Assembly (NCBI GenBank): GCA_037447655.1
Contig: JBBHKE010001635.1
Coordinates: 26,102-90,101 of the forward strand
Direction: 5' to 3'
Length of the DNA stretch: 64,000 bases
Source of the DNA: Zygnema cylindricum
Taxonomy: Eukaryota > Streptophyta > Zygnematophyceae > Zygnematales > Zygnemataceae
The notes below the pieces were generated by a model that was not told where the DNA came from, did not search any database, and saw only the letters and a list, made by a program, of their open reading frames with translations. Of this stretch, positions 1-10,789 are shown one piece after another. The translations under genes and the position numbers were made by a program. Position 1 is the first letter of the stretch. Every line of letters starts with the position of its first letter.

Positions 1-617
1 GGATACCTAGAAACCAATTTTCCCAGATTTTGCACTTTCAAAGTGCCTTGGAGATAGTTGAGTACGGATTCATGTTGCTCGTCTTGACCAGAAAGGATTT
101 GCACCTTCTTATTAGAATCTTTCTGCAAAGCAATGAAGAATTGCTGTGAGTCGACTCCATACTGACTGAAAAGGTCTGCCTTCCTAAGAACATGCTGTTT
201 GTATTTCACAAGGGCGACAGAATGTTTCTTCAGAAGCCGCTCCAACTGCGGCTTGAAGCATCCCAGACTGAGCAGAATCTTGGTGACATCTGCCACGTCA
301 GCTTTTGAGACTGCATCGTGCTCTCTCCCTCTTGCCACGTGGTCTCGTCCCTCTGCCGCATCCCCTCCTGGTTTTGCGGCGTGCCCTTCCCCGCCCCCCG
401 CCCCGGGCTGGTCTTCGGCCTCGCATCGGGCCTTGGGTGGGCGGCGAGGGCGACAGTGCAGGCGGGCGAACTGCTGCCAGGAGGAGTGGTGGGGGGGTGC
501 GGCTGGCTTGGCTTGTGGCACGTGTGGAGGGAGAGCTGGCGGCCGGCTGGACGGAGAGAGCAAAGCGAGGAGAGAAGCCGGGGAGGCAGAGAACAGAGGG
601 AGGCACAGGGACGCCAT
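1..617 (-). CDS. mTERF-like organellar protein, copy 1 (N-terminal part, cut by window edge)
   Basis: An uninterrupted minus-strand reading frame runs from an ATG at 615-617 to the window edge, about 205 residues. It opens with a Leu/Ser/Pro/Arg-rich presequence (MASLCLPLFSASPASLL...), then a Gly/Ala/Arg-rich linker. The body is closely similar to the copy at 4618-5901, including the shared motifs DVTKILLSLGC, DSQQF and DEQHESVLNYLQ; by eye the body is about 60% identical. mTERF proteins are alpha-helical repeat proteins that bind nucleic acid and act in plastid or mitochondrial transcription and RNA processing. The C-terminal repeats lie outside the window, so integrity cannot be judged. The start was chosen because it matches the start region of copy 2; a second copy of that start lies upstream at 796. 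It is a tandem paralogue of the next mTERF gene. Confidence 0.8.
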   Translation of the reverse strand, partial: MASLCLPLFSASPASLLALLSPSSRPPALPPHVPQAKPAAPPHHSSWQQFARLHCRPRRPPKARCEAEDQPGAGGGEGHAAKPGGDAAEGRDHVARGREHDAVSKADVADVTKILLSLGCFKPQLERLLKKHSVALVKYKQHVLRKADLFSQYGVDSQQFFIALQKDSNKKVQILSGQDEQHESVLNYLQGTLKVQNLGKLVSRY

Positions 618-797
618 GGCCATCGGATGGCCAAGGGGGAATGAGAGACGGGAGAAGAATAGCAGCGAGGTAATGAGAGAGAGGGGAGAGATGAAGAGGG
701 AAGATTTTTGGAGGGAAGAGTCGCCTAAAATTTTTACATGTAACCAATGAGAGAGCGAGAGAAGGGAGGGAGGAGACGGAGGGACGGCCAGGTCATT
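618..797 (-). repeat. Duplicated 5' start region of the mTERF copy 1 gene
   Basis: On the minus strand an ATG at 794-796 opens MTWPSLRLLPPFSRSL, nearly the same as the first residues of the intact paralogue (MAWASLRLLRPFSRSL), but a stop follows within about 20 codons. The frame used by copy 1 starts 180 bp further in, at 617. This looks like a tandem duplication of the 5' coding edge. It could instead be an alternative first exon, but I see no clear donor site. Confidence 0.5.
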
Positions 798-1115
798 GGA
801 GGGGAGAGAGGGAAGGAGAGAGAGAGTGGGGAGAGGAAGAGGAAGTGTTGTTGGCGAAAAGTTGGCGGCTAAATTCGAAGTGTCAGGTTGACGGCCGTTG
901 GAAAGGGGAAATGAGAGGAGGAGAGAGGAGAGAGGAGGAGAGGAGGAAAGAGGAGAGAGGAAAGAGGAGAGAGGAGAGGAGGAAAGAAGAGAGAGGAGAG
1001 GAGAGAGGGGAGAGGAGAGGAGAGAGAGGAGAGAAGAGAGAGGAGAGAGAGGAGGAGAGAGGAGGAAAGAAGAGAGAGAGGAGGAGCGAAGGAAAGTGGC
1101 TGTCTTTCCGAGGGA
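798..1115 (+). repeat. GA-rich homopurine tract
   Basis: About 300 bp are almost pure purine (GAGAGG/GGAGA units) upstream of the mTERF copy 1 start. In the transcript sense of that gene this is a CT tract. The open frames across it are low-complexity and not coding. Confidence 0.8.
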
Positions 1116-1330
1116 AGATCCAGAGCGGCAGTTTAAACTTTTAAATTTAGATTTCACTGACGACCGGCTAAACAACCAGAATAATTACCGTTGGACGTCA
1201 TTCTTGGACGATCGTTTAATTAAACGGCCAGTTAAGCAATATTTTTATATTTGACATTTTACTGTTTGTTTTGGATTTATTACTTTAACAGACTTCGATG
1301 TTAGGGATCAAGACTTTGTAATTGTACGGA

Positions 1331-1513
1331 TACAAGAGTAGAACCTGTCTAATTCAATACTGCCTAATTCAATAACCTCCATAATTCAATATTTGTGCCC
1401 GGTCCTGACCATTCAATAGTGAATTACATCGCAGCGTCGTAATTCAATAACCTCTCTAATTCAATACCAACCACCGGTCCCAGGAGTATTGTTTTAGACA
1501 GGTTCTACTGTAC
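1331..1513. mobile_element. Short palindromic MITE, pogo/mariner-like ends
   Basis: The left end (AGTAGAACCTGTCTAATTC) and right end (TTAGACAGGTTCTACTGTAC) are inverted repeats. AATTCAATA is repeated several times between them. The ends resemble pogo/Tigger-type termini; that family assignment is inference. Confidence 0.6.
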
Positions 1514-2269
1514 AGTTCTGTACTGGCTGTAACATTTAGGACCTGGTTACATCGGGTCACGTTTGTACGTGTCTCGATTTGAGTGGAACCACGTAACCTA
1601 AAGATCAAATGTTGAGAAATTGTCAAAACTTTCCAAAAAACCGACCAATTTCATTTCAAAATCACAAGACAGATCACGAGACAAGGTAAAAGACAAAGCA
1701 CAAGATAAACAAGAGACATCGAGTAGGGGAGGAAGAGGAAAGAAAAGCAGAAGAATAAATGTAATTGTAATATAGGAAAAAATGATGGAAAACATGTATT
1801 GAAAGGGAAGAGTTGAAAATGCACATAACCAACGCACAACGTACACAACCACTAAGTTTTATTGAATGACAATACAATATATACAAATCATGTCATTCTC
1901 TATTTTGCAATCTATTAAACTTTTACCAACTCCTATCCCCTATGCTTTATAGAATCTGTAAACTTGTATAATTATCAAATTTTACAACATCATCGCCCTC
2001 TAATCATTCTACACAAAAAATACGAATCTAATAACTTAACTAAAGCCTCTCGAATAAACCTTTCACTATTATATTCCCTACTTCATCCTAAGCTCTCGCC
2101 GTTTGGCTCTTTCCCTCCAACGATGATATCGGCACTCCTTCCTCCTTTTCCTCCTCCTCCTCTGCATTTTGATCATAATTGTAACTCTCGCTTGTTTTGC
2201 CCTAACAAAAGACGACAGTAAAGAGATAAGCAATGAGAATCAAGAAAAAAAGGTCAAAAAAGAGTAATA
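1514..2269. other. Intergenic, no recognised feature
   Basis: AT-rich sequence with only short chance reading frames. I see no gene or clear repeat. Confidence 0.5.
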
Positions 2270-2520
2270 GAGAAGAGTAGAGAGAGAGAGGGAAAGAAAG
2301 AGGGAGTGGGAGAGGGAGGGGGAATGGGTGAGGGAGAAGGGAAGGAGAGGGGGAGAGAGATAGCAAAATATAGCGAGAGGGAAACAGAGAGGGATGGGGA
2401 AAGAAAGAGGGAGGGAGAGAGGGAGAGGGATGGGAGAGGGGAGAAGGAGAGGGAGAGGGAAAGAGGGAGAGGGAAAGAGGGAGAGAGAGGGAGAGAGGGG
2501 ACGGGAGAGGGAGAGGGTTA
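2270..2520 (+). repeat. GA-rich homopurine tract
   Basis: About 250 bp of GAGAGG/GGGAGA microsatellite. The four frames open across it on both strands are low-complexity. Confidence 0.8.
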
Positions 2521-2717
2521 TCAACAGGAAAGTTTTTTTGTCGATTACTGATTGCACAACAAATTTTCACAACCCTCTCATCGTCATTTTACGATAAATT
2601 ATTTGCCCATCAGGAAGTTAATTAGCTTAATAAACACGGGCATGGAATGAAATTTAGTTTGCAATTTGTTAATAGTTTCAAACAAAGTCAGTCCAAAAAA
2701 CAACAAAGGAAAATATA

Positions 2718-2898
2718 CCGCCCGTCATTATTAGCGCTACGGATTTGCTAGTGTTAATGCGAAATTAGAATATACAATACTAATTAAGTGCAAAGAGACG
2801 TGGCAGATTGTAGTCCACTCCCTTAAAAAGTGTCGTTAACACTATTTTCTGATTTTCGACCAAAAATGTGTTATTAACTCCAATAACGATTGCCAGTA
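2718..2898. mobile_element. MITE, TA-flanked, CACYGCCC-end family, subfamily A
   Basis: A roughly 180-bp element starts CCGCCCGTCATTATTAGC and ends with an approximate inverse (AATAACGATTGCCAGTA), flanked by TA. The middle shares GTGCAAAGAGACGTGGCAGA and ACACTATTTTCTGATTTTCG with copies near 14.7, 23.4 and 30.1 kb. TA flanks suggest a Tc1/mariner-driven MITE. Confidence 0.65.
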
Positions 2899-3295
2899 TA
2901 GTCATACCAGCTAAAATCACTCTGTGAACCCCACAATAATCTACCATATGTGGAAAAAAAAAAAAACAAAAAAACAAAAACATAAGCACCATTTTTTTCC
3001 TTCCATGGTAACCTACACTTGCCGCATAAATTTTTTTTTGGTTATCACTTATACTGAACTAAGTCAACCACAGAGTTTCCCACAAATTTTTGAGTTTACC
3101 TATTTTTACGACAAACTTATCTGCGGAAAAAAATAACACCTTGAAAATAAACTGTTTTTTTTTTTTTGAAAAATCCCAAGAAAAACTAATATCCTAATAT
3201 GCTTCATACGTCACACTTATTTACTTTTTATACTTCATCATTGTGAATTGTCAATTTTTCTGACAGAGAGACTCAAAAGTTACTTAGAAATAGTC

Positions 3296-3400
3296 ACGAC
3301 TCACAATTCCATGAACCTGATAACCCAAGGGAAATTACGAAGGGATAAAAGTAATAAAAGTATTGCTTGTCAAGCCCAAAAGTTGGAGATATTTAGCAAA
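3296..3400 (-). pseudogene. Relic of RFC4 last exon
   Basis: The + strand here reads ...GTATTGCTTGTCAAGCCCAA and AAGTTGGAGATAT, closely matching the last RFC4 exon at 22111-22209 (GTATTGCTTGCCACATCCAA, AAGTTGGAGATAC). The reading frame is broken. With the exon 11 relic at 3903-3985 it shows that a genomic, intron-containing copy of the RFC4 3' end once sat beside the mTERF genes. Confidence 0.65.
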
Positions 3401-3902
3401 TATACGATCGGTAAATCGTCCAAACAACTACAACAAACTGGATAAAATCTATTGCTCTCTCTATTTCAAAACTAAATACTAGAGTGTTTTAAGTTTGGTA
3501 CGCTTGAAAAACTATTATGTTTGAAAAATGAGCAAAACAAGCCAGGTCACTAAATTTCAGTAAAAAACTATTTCAGTTTATAAGTCAAAACTGGTAATGT
3601 TGCCCGTTTTAGATATATATAGATTATATATCGATTAGATATAATTTGCTTAAATCGAGACAATTTCCACTCAAAGCTGAATTTCTTTACATATTGAAAC
3701 GATCCTAAAAATTTGATAAGACTAGATTTTACACAAAACAGTCAGGTGGAGATCAATCGGCAATGGAAAGCAGAAAGTTTTAATGTAACAAAGCAGAAAG
3801 ATTGACAAAGGAGATAAATTGTTACCTGAAAAAAACTCAGTCTCTTCTCGTCTCACAAATTTGCCTTATTACGAGTCTTTAAAACTTCGCAAACTCTTCA
3901 CA

Positions 3903-3985
3903 AACATTTGATAGAGCAATTCATTCACAAGTGCTCGCCTTTAGTTTGTCCATTTTATCCTCGAGACCACAGTGTTGTAGTTTAG
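3903..3985 (-). pseudogene. Relic of RFC4 penultimate exon
   Basis: Degenerate match to RFC4 exon 11 (22803-22886). It shares ATTCATTCACAA, TTTATCCTC and the TTTAGCTGTG acceptor end with the functional copy. It lies about 500 bp from the exon 12 relic, against about 590 bp in the real gene, so the copy arose by DNA duplication rather than retroposition. No other RFC4 exon is visible nearby. Confidence 0.6.
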
Positions 3986-4000
3986 CTGTGTGACAGAAAA

Positions 4001-4617
4001 ACCAACCAACCAACCACAACCAGAAAAACATCATGAGAAGTTGTATACCTGATATCAATAAGTGGACTTCGGATTTCCATCTAAAACATGTACCAGTCAA
4101 AAGAGCAGTTCATTCAAAACAAGGTTAATTCTTTGTTTCTTAATAGAGTGTATACCTGCAATGCTTCAATACTTCTTGTATTCCCACGTGTCTCCCTGGC
4201 CTCCAGAAACGAGTGAAGGACAGTGCAAAGCCAGGAGGTACTAATTTGTGACAATCGACCAAAATAGCATTCGTACTATGCCTCCCTTCACATTACCTAC
4301 CTGCTCATCTCTCCACAGAACCACACATCTCATACCAAGTTCACTCTTTCAACGATGATACAGCAGATGAGGAGAGCATACGAAAGAACCAAAAACAATG
4401 GTTTCACAATTGATTGGTTGGCAGCAAACATCAACATTCAGTTGTCATGGCTTACATTTTTGTAGCCTCACCGAACAGAACAAAGTGCATTGGTTACCAA
4501 TGGAATTCAAGGCGACAACCAAAGACCATTCAACAAATGCCAATGGAAAACATGAAGACACAAACACCTTTCACTGAATACATAACAAGAGTGCATGATT
4601 TTCTGCACTCACAACTT
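4001..4617. other. Spacer between mTERF copy 2 and the RFC4 relic
   Basis: About 600 bp with no recognised coding sequence. It is the 3' flank of the mTERF-like gene on the minus strand. A 71-codon frame at 4414-4629 has no recognisable similarity. Confidence 0.4.
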
Positions 4618-5901
4618 TCAACGCAGTAACGAAACTCCAAATTTGCCTTCAAATACCACGTTTGTTGGATTGAAGATTGCATAAAGAGGATGAAGACTCC
4701 CCTTTATTTTTGCCTTCACGAGGGCATGATGACGTGGCTTCAACCTCTTTTCAAGGGATAGAGTAAGAACGGGCGGGTATGCAGCCACATCCTCAATACT
4801 GCGTCCCATTTCCTTCACCAAAAACTCCAATTTTGGTCTAATGGTCTCCCAAGAGCGACCTAAAAGCGATGGGCTAGATCTCATCATTTTTAGCCATCTC
4901 TCTTCTCCGAAATGCTCCTGTAGCTGTTTGTTTGTATGCTGAATTGTGGAAAGACGAGCCAAGAGAATGTTAGGGTTCCTCATCAAAAGTCGTTTTGCAA
5001 CGTCATTGCCAAACAACTCATGTAGCCCATTGCTTGTTTGCTTCAAGGCATGGCCTTTCCTACAGACAAGATAAGGAAATTTTGAAAGGACAGTTCCACC
5101 AATTGGATCTTGAAAAATAACATTGATTGTCTCTATCGCTTCTCGCAGAGATTTATCACTACATGCCAACAAAGTTGGATACTTCTCCAAAGTAGAAGGA
5201 GTTAGAGGCAAATTTAGACTCGACCACAGTTGCAATTTGGATTCAATACTACTTACAAGATAACCTAGAACCGATGGGTGACTAGCGACCAGCTTTCCTA
5301 ACTTCTTCACTTTCAAGTCATTTTGGAGATAGTTGAGTACGGATTCATGTTGCTCATCTGGACCAGATAGAAAATTTTGATTTGGACGAGAATCATTCTC
5401 CACAGTATCAAGAAACTGCTGCGAGTCGATCCCATACCGACGAAAAATGGTAGCCTTTCGTTCAATATTTTGATTATTTTTTACAAGGATAACAGAATTT
5501 CTCTTCAGAATCCGCTGAAGCTGAACCCTAGAGCACCCTAGACTCAGCAGAATCTTTGTGACATCTTCCACGTCAGCTTCTGAAACTGCCACACGATTGC
5601 TGACCTTTGCCACAACATCTTTTAACTTTGCCACGTCATTTTTCAGCTTCTCCTCGTCAGTTTCCCCACCCTCCGCCTCGGGATGCTCTGTGGCCTCGCT
5701 GGGAGCCTTGGGTGGACGGCGAGGGCGAATGTGGAGGTAGGCGAACTGCTGCCAGGAGGAGTGGTGGGGGAGTACGGTTGGCTTGGGTTGTGGCACGTGT
5801 GGAGGGAGAGCTGGCGGGCGGCTGGACGGAGAGAGTGCGGAGAGGAGAGAAGCGAGAGAGCGAGAGAAGGGACGGAGGAGGCGCAGGGACGCCCAGGCCA
5901 T
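4618..5901 (-). CDS. mTERF-like organellar protein, copy 2 (complete, single exon)
   Basis: An intronless 427-residue protein. Residues 1-45 form a Ser/Leu/Arg/Pro-rich, acid-poor presequence fitting a plastid or mitochondrial transit peptide. A linker with an acidic stretch follows. From about residue 110 to the end are tandem helical repeats with the mTERF pattern: LLSLGCSRVQLQRIL, a Pro-containing HPSVLGYL, YPTLLACS, FPYLVCRKG, NPNILLARL, SPSLLGRSWETIRPKLEFL and AYPPVLTLSLEKRLKPRH. Members bind organellar DNA or RNA and affect transcription termination, initiation or splicing; the target here cannot be inferred. Only a short 5' flank separates it from a hAT-like element. It is a close paralogue of the gene at 1-617, so this is a tandem mTERF pair on one strand. 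Confidence 0.88.
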   Translation of the reverse strand: MAWASLRLLRPFSRSLASLLSALSPSSRPPALPPHVPQPKPTVLPHHSSWQQFAYLHIRPRRPPKAPSEATEHPEAEGGETDEEKLKNDVAKLKDVVAKVSNRVAVSEADVEDVTKILLSLGCSRVQLQRILKRNSVILVKNNQNIERKATIFRRYGIDSQQFLDTVENDSRPNQNFLSGPDEQHESVLNYLQNDLKVKKLGKLVASHPSVLGYLVSSIESKLQLWSSLNLPLTPSTLEKYPTLLACSDKSLREAIETINVIFQDPIGGTVLSKFPYLVCRKGHALKQTSNGLHELFGNDVAKRLLMRNPNILLARLSTIQHTNKQLQEHFGEERWLKMMRSSPSLLGRSWETIRPKLEFLVKEMGRSIEDVAAYPPVLTLSLEKRLKPRHHALVKAKIKGSLHPLYAIFNPTNVVFEGKFGVSLLR

Positions 5902-6175
5902 TGGAGTGGGATTGGAGGAGGGAGAGTGAGGAGACTCAGGAAGGTACAGTAATAGAGGGAATGTGTTAATGTAAATAAAAGAAGCGGTTTAAACTGTAAG
6001 ATGTAAGCATTTCTGACGGCCGTCTAATTGAACAGCATGGCATTGGCAATTGGCAATTGGCATTTGAAATGTTGGGTTTAAACACCGAACAATGAAATTT
6101 TAATCGACAAAACCACGTTTAAACGATTTAACGCTACGTTTTTTTTTTTTTTTAGTTGTAAGTTTGTAACTACAC

Positions 6176-6963
6176 CATAGTTCAAAAGTAGGTGACCGTA
6201 CGCCCATACAATATGTCGGACGGTCGCTGATGAAAGTAGCGATCTAAGAAGATCACATGGAAAGCCCGTAACACAAATTACGCTAAAGGCGGCCTACAAA
6301 AGGCCTACCAAAAAACGCCTACTTTTGAACTATGCAATAAAGCCTCGAATTGACCAACCAGGCAGTATGGGACGATAAAAAAAAAAGAAATACCACACTG
6401 CCAAAAAAATTACCAAAACCTACGGACCAACCCCGTTGGCGTTCACACAGTCGAAATGCGGCTGTCAGACGAATATGTGTGAACGGGATTTTTTACGACA
6501 TGGTTTTTTTCCCTTTTTAGAACGCATATTCTCATGCGTCCGCGGTTACTAAAACTAAATTATTGTACTTTTTAACTTAAAAAAGTACATTTATATACGG
6601 TCTGACACTGACCGTACACAACTCTATTTAAGAGAACGTACTTTCATATTTTACGGTACTTGGAAAATAGCCCTAATTAGAGTAATGAAAAATATAGAAT
6701 AAACTACGCTATTTGAGAATTTTCGCGGTTTATTTTTTTCCCGGTTTTTTTTCCCACGGAATGTCATCCTACACCGTGTCAGTTCGCTAAAAAATTCCGT
6801 CCGGCGGCGTGCGCTGTACTATGATCATACGTCATATTCAGACGTTCGTACAGGAGTGTGCGCGACGCACACACATACAGTATGCCTACGTTCCACGAGT
6901 TTTGTGTAAAGTTTTGTGCGCCTACCAAAGGCCTACCATAAAAAAGCCTACTTTTGAACTATG
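6176..6963. mobile_element. hAT-like non-autonomous transposon, family 1
   Basis: 788-bp element with ends CATAGTTCAAAAGTAGGTG and CCTACTTTTGAACTATG, flanked by an exact 8-bp duplication AACTACAC. An internal stretch (GACGGTCGCTGATGAAAGTA) recurs in the copies at 33.0, 33.8 and 41.1 kb. An 8-bp target duplication is typical of hAT elements. There is no transposase frame. It inserted next to the end of the TA-flanked element at 6969-9050. Confidence 0.85.
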
Positions 6964-7087
6964 AACTACACCGCCAATCGTTATTTGCGCTATGAATGCT
7001 ATATCGGCAGTTGACCCCAAAACCTGAAATAGAATTGATAAAAATATTTTTTTTACGTTAGTTAAGGTTCTGGTACATTAGCATCAA

Positions 7088-8597
7088 GGGTGTGTCTCCA
7101 TGTACTTGAAACTTAGCGAAAAAAAAATTGTTTTTTAGCGCAGATCCGACCGACCCGGATTTCAGACGTCCCTATGTGTAAGGGTATGTCCCCATGTGCA
7201 TAAGTAAGGGTTTTTTTCTGTCGTTTTGCTGTAAAACTTAGCGCGTACTGCCTAAGTTCCGACCGTACGAAGGAATAGCAAATTTGTAGAGTACAATTTG
7301 CGTCATCCTCGATCTTAGGATGTACGAAAATTTGTCGTCTTGTGTTTTTCGACCCACTTCGACGACAAAAAACGTCATCTTCAACCTTATATTTAAAACA
7401 CATGCGCGATATGTTTTAAAATTAGGGATTTTCTATAAACAAATAGGAACATATGTTCGCACGTGCCGTAATTTTCGAAAATAATCAAACAATTTCAAGC
7501 GACGTGGAAATGTACACGATTCGCTATGTTTTGTTCGTTTTTGTTTAATACGACAAAGAGAAGTACACAGTTTGTTTTGTTTTGTCAGTTTCCATCCAGT
7601 ACGGATTTATATTTTGCAGGGGTCTCAAGGTTCCAATGCCATTTCACGTCGACCCGACAATAGACGCAAAGGCAAAGCGCATCTCCTTCAACCGTGAAAC
7701 GGCACAAGCTGGAGGGCGGTAGGTGTACCATGTCACGAAAAGTCACGCGACGTCACAAGAAATTACTGAAAATAACGTGCGTCATCACAGATTGTAGACG
7801 TTGACAGCCGTCACGGGCATTGTCAACATATACAATCGTCACACCCTTAAGTAACAATTTCGGTGTTACACATAGGGACACATTAAATCCGGGTTCGCCG
7901 GATCTGCCCTAAAAAACAAAGTAAGTTCGCTAAGTTTCAAGTACATGGGGACAAACCCTAACAAACTACGGCTGTCAACGTCTACAATCTTTGATGACGC
8001 GCGTTATTTTATGTAACTGATTGTGACGTAGCATAACTTTTCGTGACATTGTAGACGTACCGCCTTCCAGTCTGTGCCGTTTCACGGTTGAAGAAGTTGC
8101 ATTTTACCTTTGCGTCTCTTGTTTTCTTGACGTGAAATGGCATCGGAATCTTGAGACCCCTGGCGGAATAAAATCCGTAACAGGCGCAAACGGACAAAAC
8201 CAAACAAATTGTGTACTTTGCTTCGCTGTACTTGGACGGAAACGGACAAAACATAGCGGATCGTGCATTTTCGTCGTCGTTTGAATTCTTTTGAAATTTT
8301 GTGAAATTTTTTACACGTGCGAATACGTGTTCCTATTTGTTTTTCAAATATTCTTTGTTTTAAAACACATCTTCCCTGTTTTTTAAAGATAAGTTTGAAG
8401 ATGACGTTTTTTGGCGTGGCCGTGGGTCGAAGAACACAAGACGACAACATGTAGTAGATCATAAATTCGATATGACGCAAAATGTACTTCTCATTTTTTC
8501 AATTTTTTTGTACCGTTGAAACTTACGTGGTACGGCTCTAAGTTCTACAAGAAAACGACAGAAAAAAACCCTTACTTAGGCACATGGAGACGCACCC
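7088..8597. mobile_element. Outer PIF/Harbinger-like element
   Basis: Ends GGGTGTGTCTCCATGTAC and the inverse CACATGGAGACGCACCC, with TAA on the right and CAA on the left, fit a 3-bp target duplication with one mutation. It is interrupted by the related element at 7182-7958. It has no intact transposase. Confidence 0.6.
7182..7958. mobile_element. Inner PIF/Harbinger-like element
   Basis: 777 bp with ends GGGTATGTCCCCATGTGC and GTACATGGGGACAAACCC, flanked by exact TAA duplications. It shares interior sequence (CTTAGCG, TGCCTAAGTT, GACGACAAAAAACGTCATC-type segments) with the element at 16863-17649. Non-autonomous. Confidence 0.7.
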
Positions 8598-9304
8598 TAA
8601 CAATTCTAATTTATGATCTTCTCGAATAGTGTGTCGGTCCGTACATAATGATACTTTATTCAGTAAAAAATTACGAAACATGGATTAAAATAATCGCGAT
8701 CGCACGTAAAACTGCGCTCAGAATAAAATGCGGAATGAGCTCGTACCTATTTTAGTGTAGATATATTGATCGCCTATTAAAGTATTAATTATGCGGCAGA
8801 AAACACAAGTTAGAGTTATGAATAAATTAGAGTAAAAGGACGCGACGGTGTACGATTTGTCAGATTTTGTACTTTCACCTATTTTACTGTGAAGATCCTG
8901 ATGACAGATCCGTTGTGTACCCAAATCAGCGTTATGGATCAAATAGAGTAGACTTTTTTGTCGAAATCTTGAAAAACTCAAATTAGCATTAATAACGCAA
9001 ATTAATTTTTAACACTAATACTTTTTAAACGCTAATAACGATTGGCGGTGTAGTTTTGAGTCAAGTAGAAAAAAACTCTGGATATAAAAAGAAATAAAAA
9101 AAACAAAAAAAAACCTAACTTTTTTTTTTTTTTTTCACTTTTTCTCTTTTTATCCTTTTTTTGGAATGCGAACATTTCCACTCTTTTTTCCTCCGTAAAG
9201 TCGTCGTAAAGTTTTGATTTATTGTTTAGGGTGGCTCTTGAAATGGCTAGTGGACATATGCTGCCCTGTTACACTACATTTTTGGCAAGTACAATACATT
9301 TTTG

Positions 9305-9738
9305 TAGTGTTCTTTATTGGCAAAACTTTTCGCAATAAAACCAATACGATAGTTATCAGTTATCGAACGGTGAGGGGTCCCGATATATTGCTCCGAGGCC
9401 AACAAATTCCTTATCGGCAATAAGTAAAAAACAATATAGTGCATTATATAATAGTTCTTTATGTTACATTGTATTATATTTTTTACTGTATATGGCGTGG
9501 GATCCCACCTATAACAATCTGTTCAGTACCCCGTATAACAGAAGTTAGAACGGACAGCTATCCGTATAGCTGTACAAAAAAGGTGTACAATTATCGCTAA
9601 TTGTTATCAATACCGGTGTTATTGCGATAAAAAACCGATAGTTGGTGTCAATATATCGTGCCAATACATCGATTATCGGTAAGCCAAAAAAAGGGACATA
9701 TCGGGATATCAGTAAAACCCCATCGATACACAACACTA
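9305..9738. mobile_element. hAT-like element, family 2 (TAGTGTTG ends)
   Basis: Ends TAGTGTTC and GATACACAACACTA, flanked by the exact 8-bp duplication CATTTTTG. The interior is rich in CGATATATCGAT-like words, as in the copies at 13.1, 16.6 and 50.4 kb. No coding capacity. Confidence 0.75.
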
Positions 9739-9875
9739 CATTTTTGGCATGTTCAATACATTTTTGCCAGGTATAGTACATTTTTGGTAGGTACAGTACA
9801 TTTTTGGCAGGTCCAATACATTTTTGCCAGATAGAGTATGTTTTAGGCAGGTGCAGTACAATTTTGGCAGGTAGA
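9739..9875 (+). repeat. Minisatellite, ~20-bp unit
   Basis: About six to seven imperfect units of TACATTTTTGGCAGGTACAG lie in tandem. The same words also occur to the left of the adjacent hAT-like element (9277-9304), so that element inserted into this array. Confidence 0.75.
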
Positions 9876-10789
9876 CGCATTGCAGCAGTGTTAGTTTGGG
9901 GAAGCTTGTGTCGTCTTGTAGCTCTATCATTGTGTACTTTGGTGCCGTCTTGTACCTATATCAATGTGTATTTTAGTATCATCTTATAGCTGTATCAATG
10001 GGTCCACAACTTTAAGGGGCTATCCATGATCATCCCCCCCCGCATCAGTTTGGTTTGGTAACATGGGGAGGTTGTAAGACGGTTGTACAAGGGATTTTCG
10101 GCATCTCCAAGTGGATCTTGCTAACACTTTCAACACTTGATATATCGGTCGATTATCGACACCCACTTCACAATAACCGATATTTATAAGTGGAATAAAA
10201 CGACAAATAATGTACAAAACTTCAACGTAAGTAAAATCTTTCGACTTAATAAAATTGCAATTCTAAAAGCATATACTTTAAAGACCCATTTTCCTCAAGA
10301 ATTGGGATTGCAATGGAATTAGAAGCTTTCCAAAATTTTGAAGGGCTGGTTTGTCTGATGTGTGGTTGTTTTACAAAAAAAATGGAAGCCTTGTTATCAA
10401 CTATGAAGCTCGTTCCATCTGTTTCAGAGAGGGGGGGAGGGAGAGGAGGACGGAAGGATGGAGGAGGGGAGGGAAGGGGGAAGGGAGAGAGGGGAGGAGA
10501 GAGACACACACAAATGACATCTTTTCCCTTAGAAGACGAAAAATGAAGGGGAAAAAGGGAGATAATGAATTTAAAAGAAAAAAAAACGGCTAGAAGAAGT
10601 AAGTTTGTGACAAAATTGGCAATTTATAATTTAGTTTTATTTTTTTCTCTGTTTGAATTTTTATTTTTATTTTTGCTATTTTTTCTTAACTCACAAAATC
10701 GTGCTTTCTTTGTAGTAGAAAGAGCAAAAGGGGGAAAAAATTGATTGCGAAAATTAATAAAGGAAAAAAAAAAGCCAAAGCAAAAAAGT
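9876..10789. other. 3' flank of the lumazine synthase gene
   Basis: Non-coding. It contains a GA-rich tract at about 10425-10505 and AT-rich sequence. No gene is seen. Confidence 0.5.

Larger units (their letters stand above)
6969..9050. mobile_element. Long TA-flanked element (mariner/MITE-type ends) carrying nested insertions
   Basis: The left end CACCGCCAATCGTTATT and right end AATAACGATTGGCGGTG are perfect inverted repeats flanked by TA. These are the same ends as the small MITEs elsewhere in the window. Most of the interior is a Harbinger-like element (7088-8597) that itself contains a second one (7182-7958). Confidence 0.65.

Noticed and set aside
199-750. Several overlapping frames in both strands over the mTERF copy 1 5' region
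   Set aside because: Shadows of the GC-rich coding sequence. The frame matching the paralogue is the minus-strand one starting at 617.
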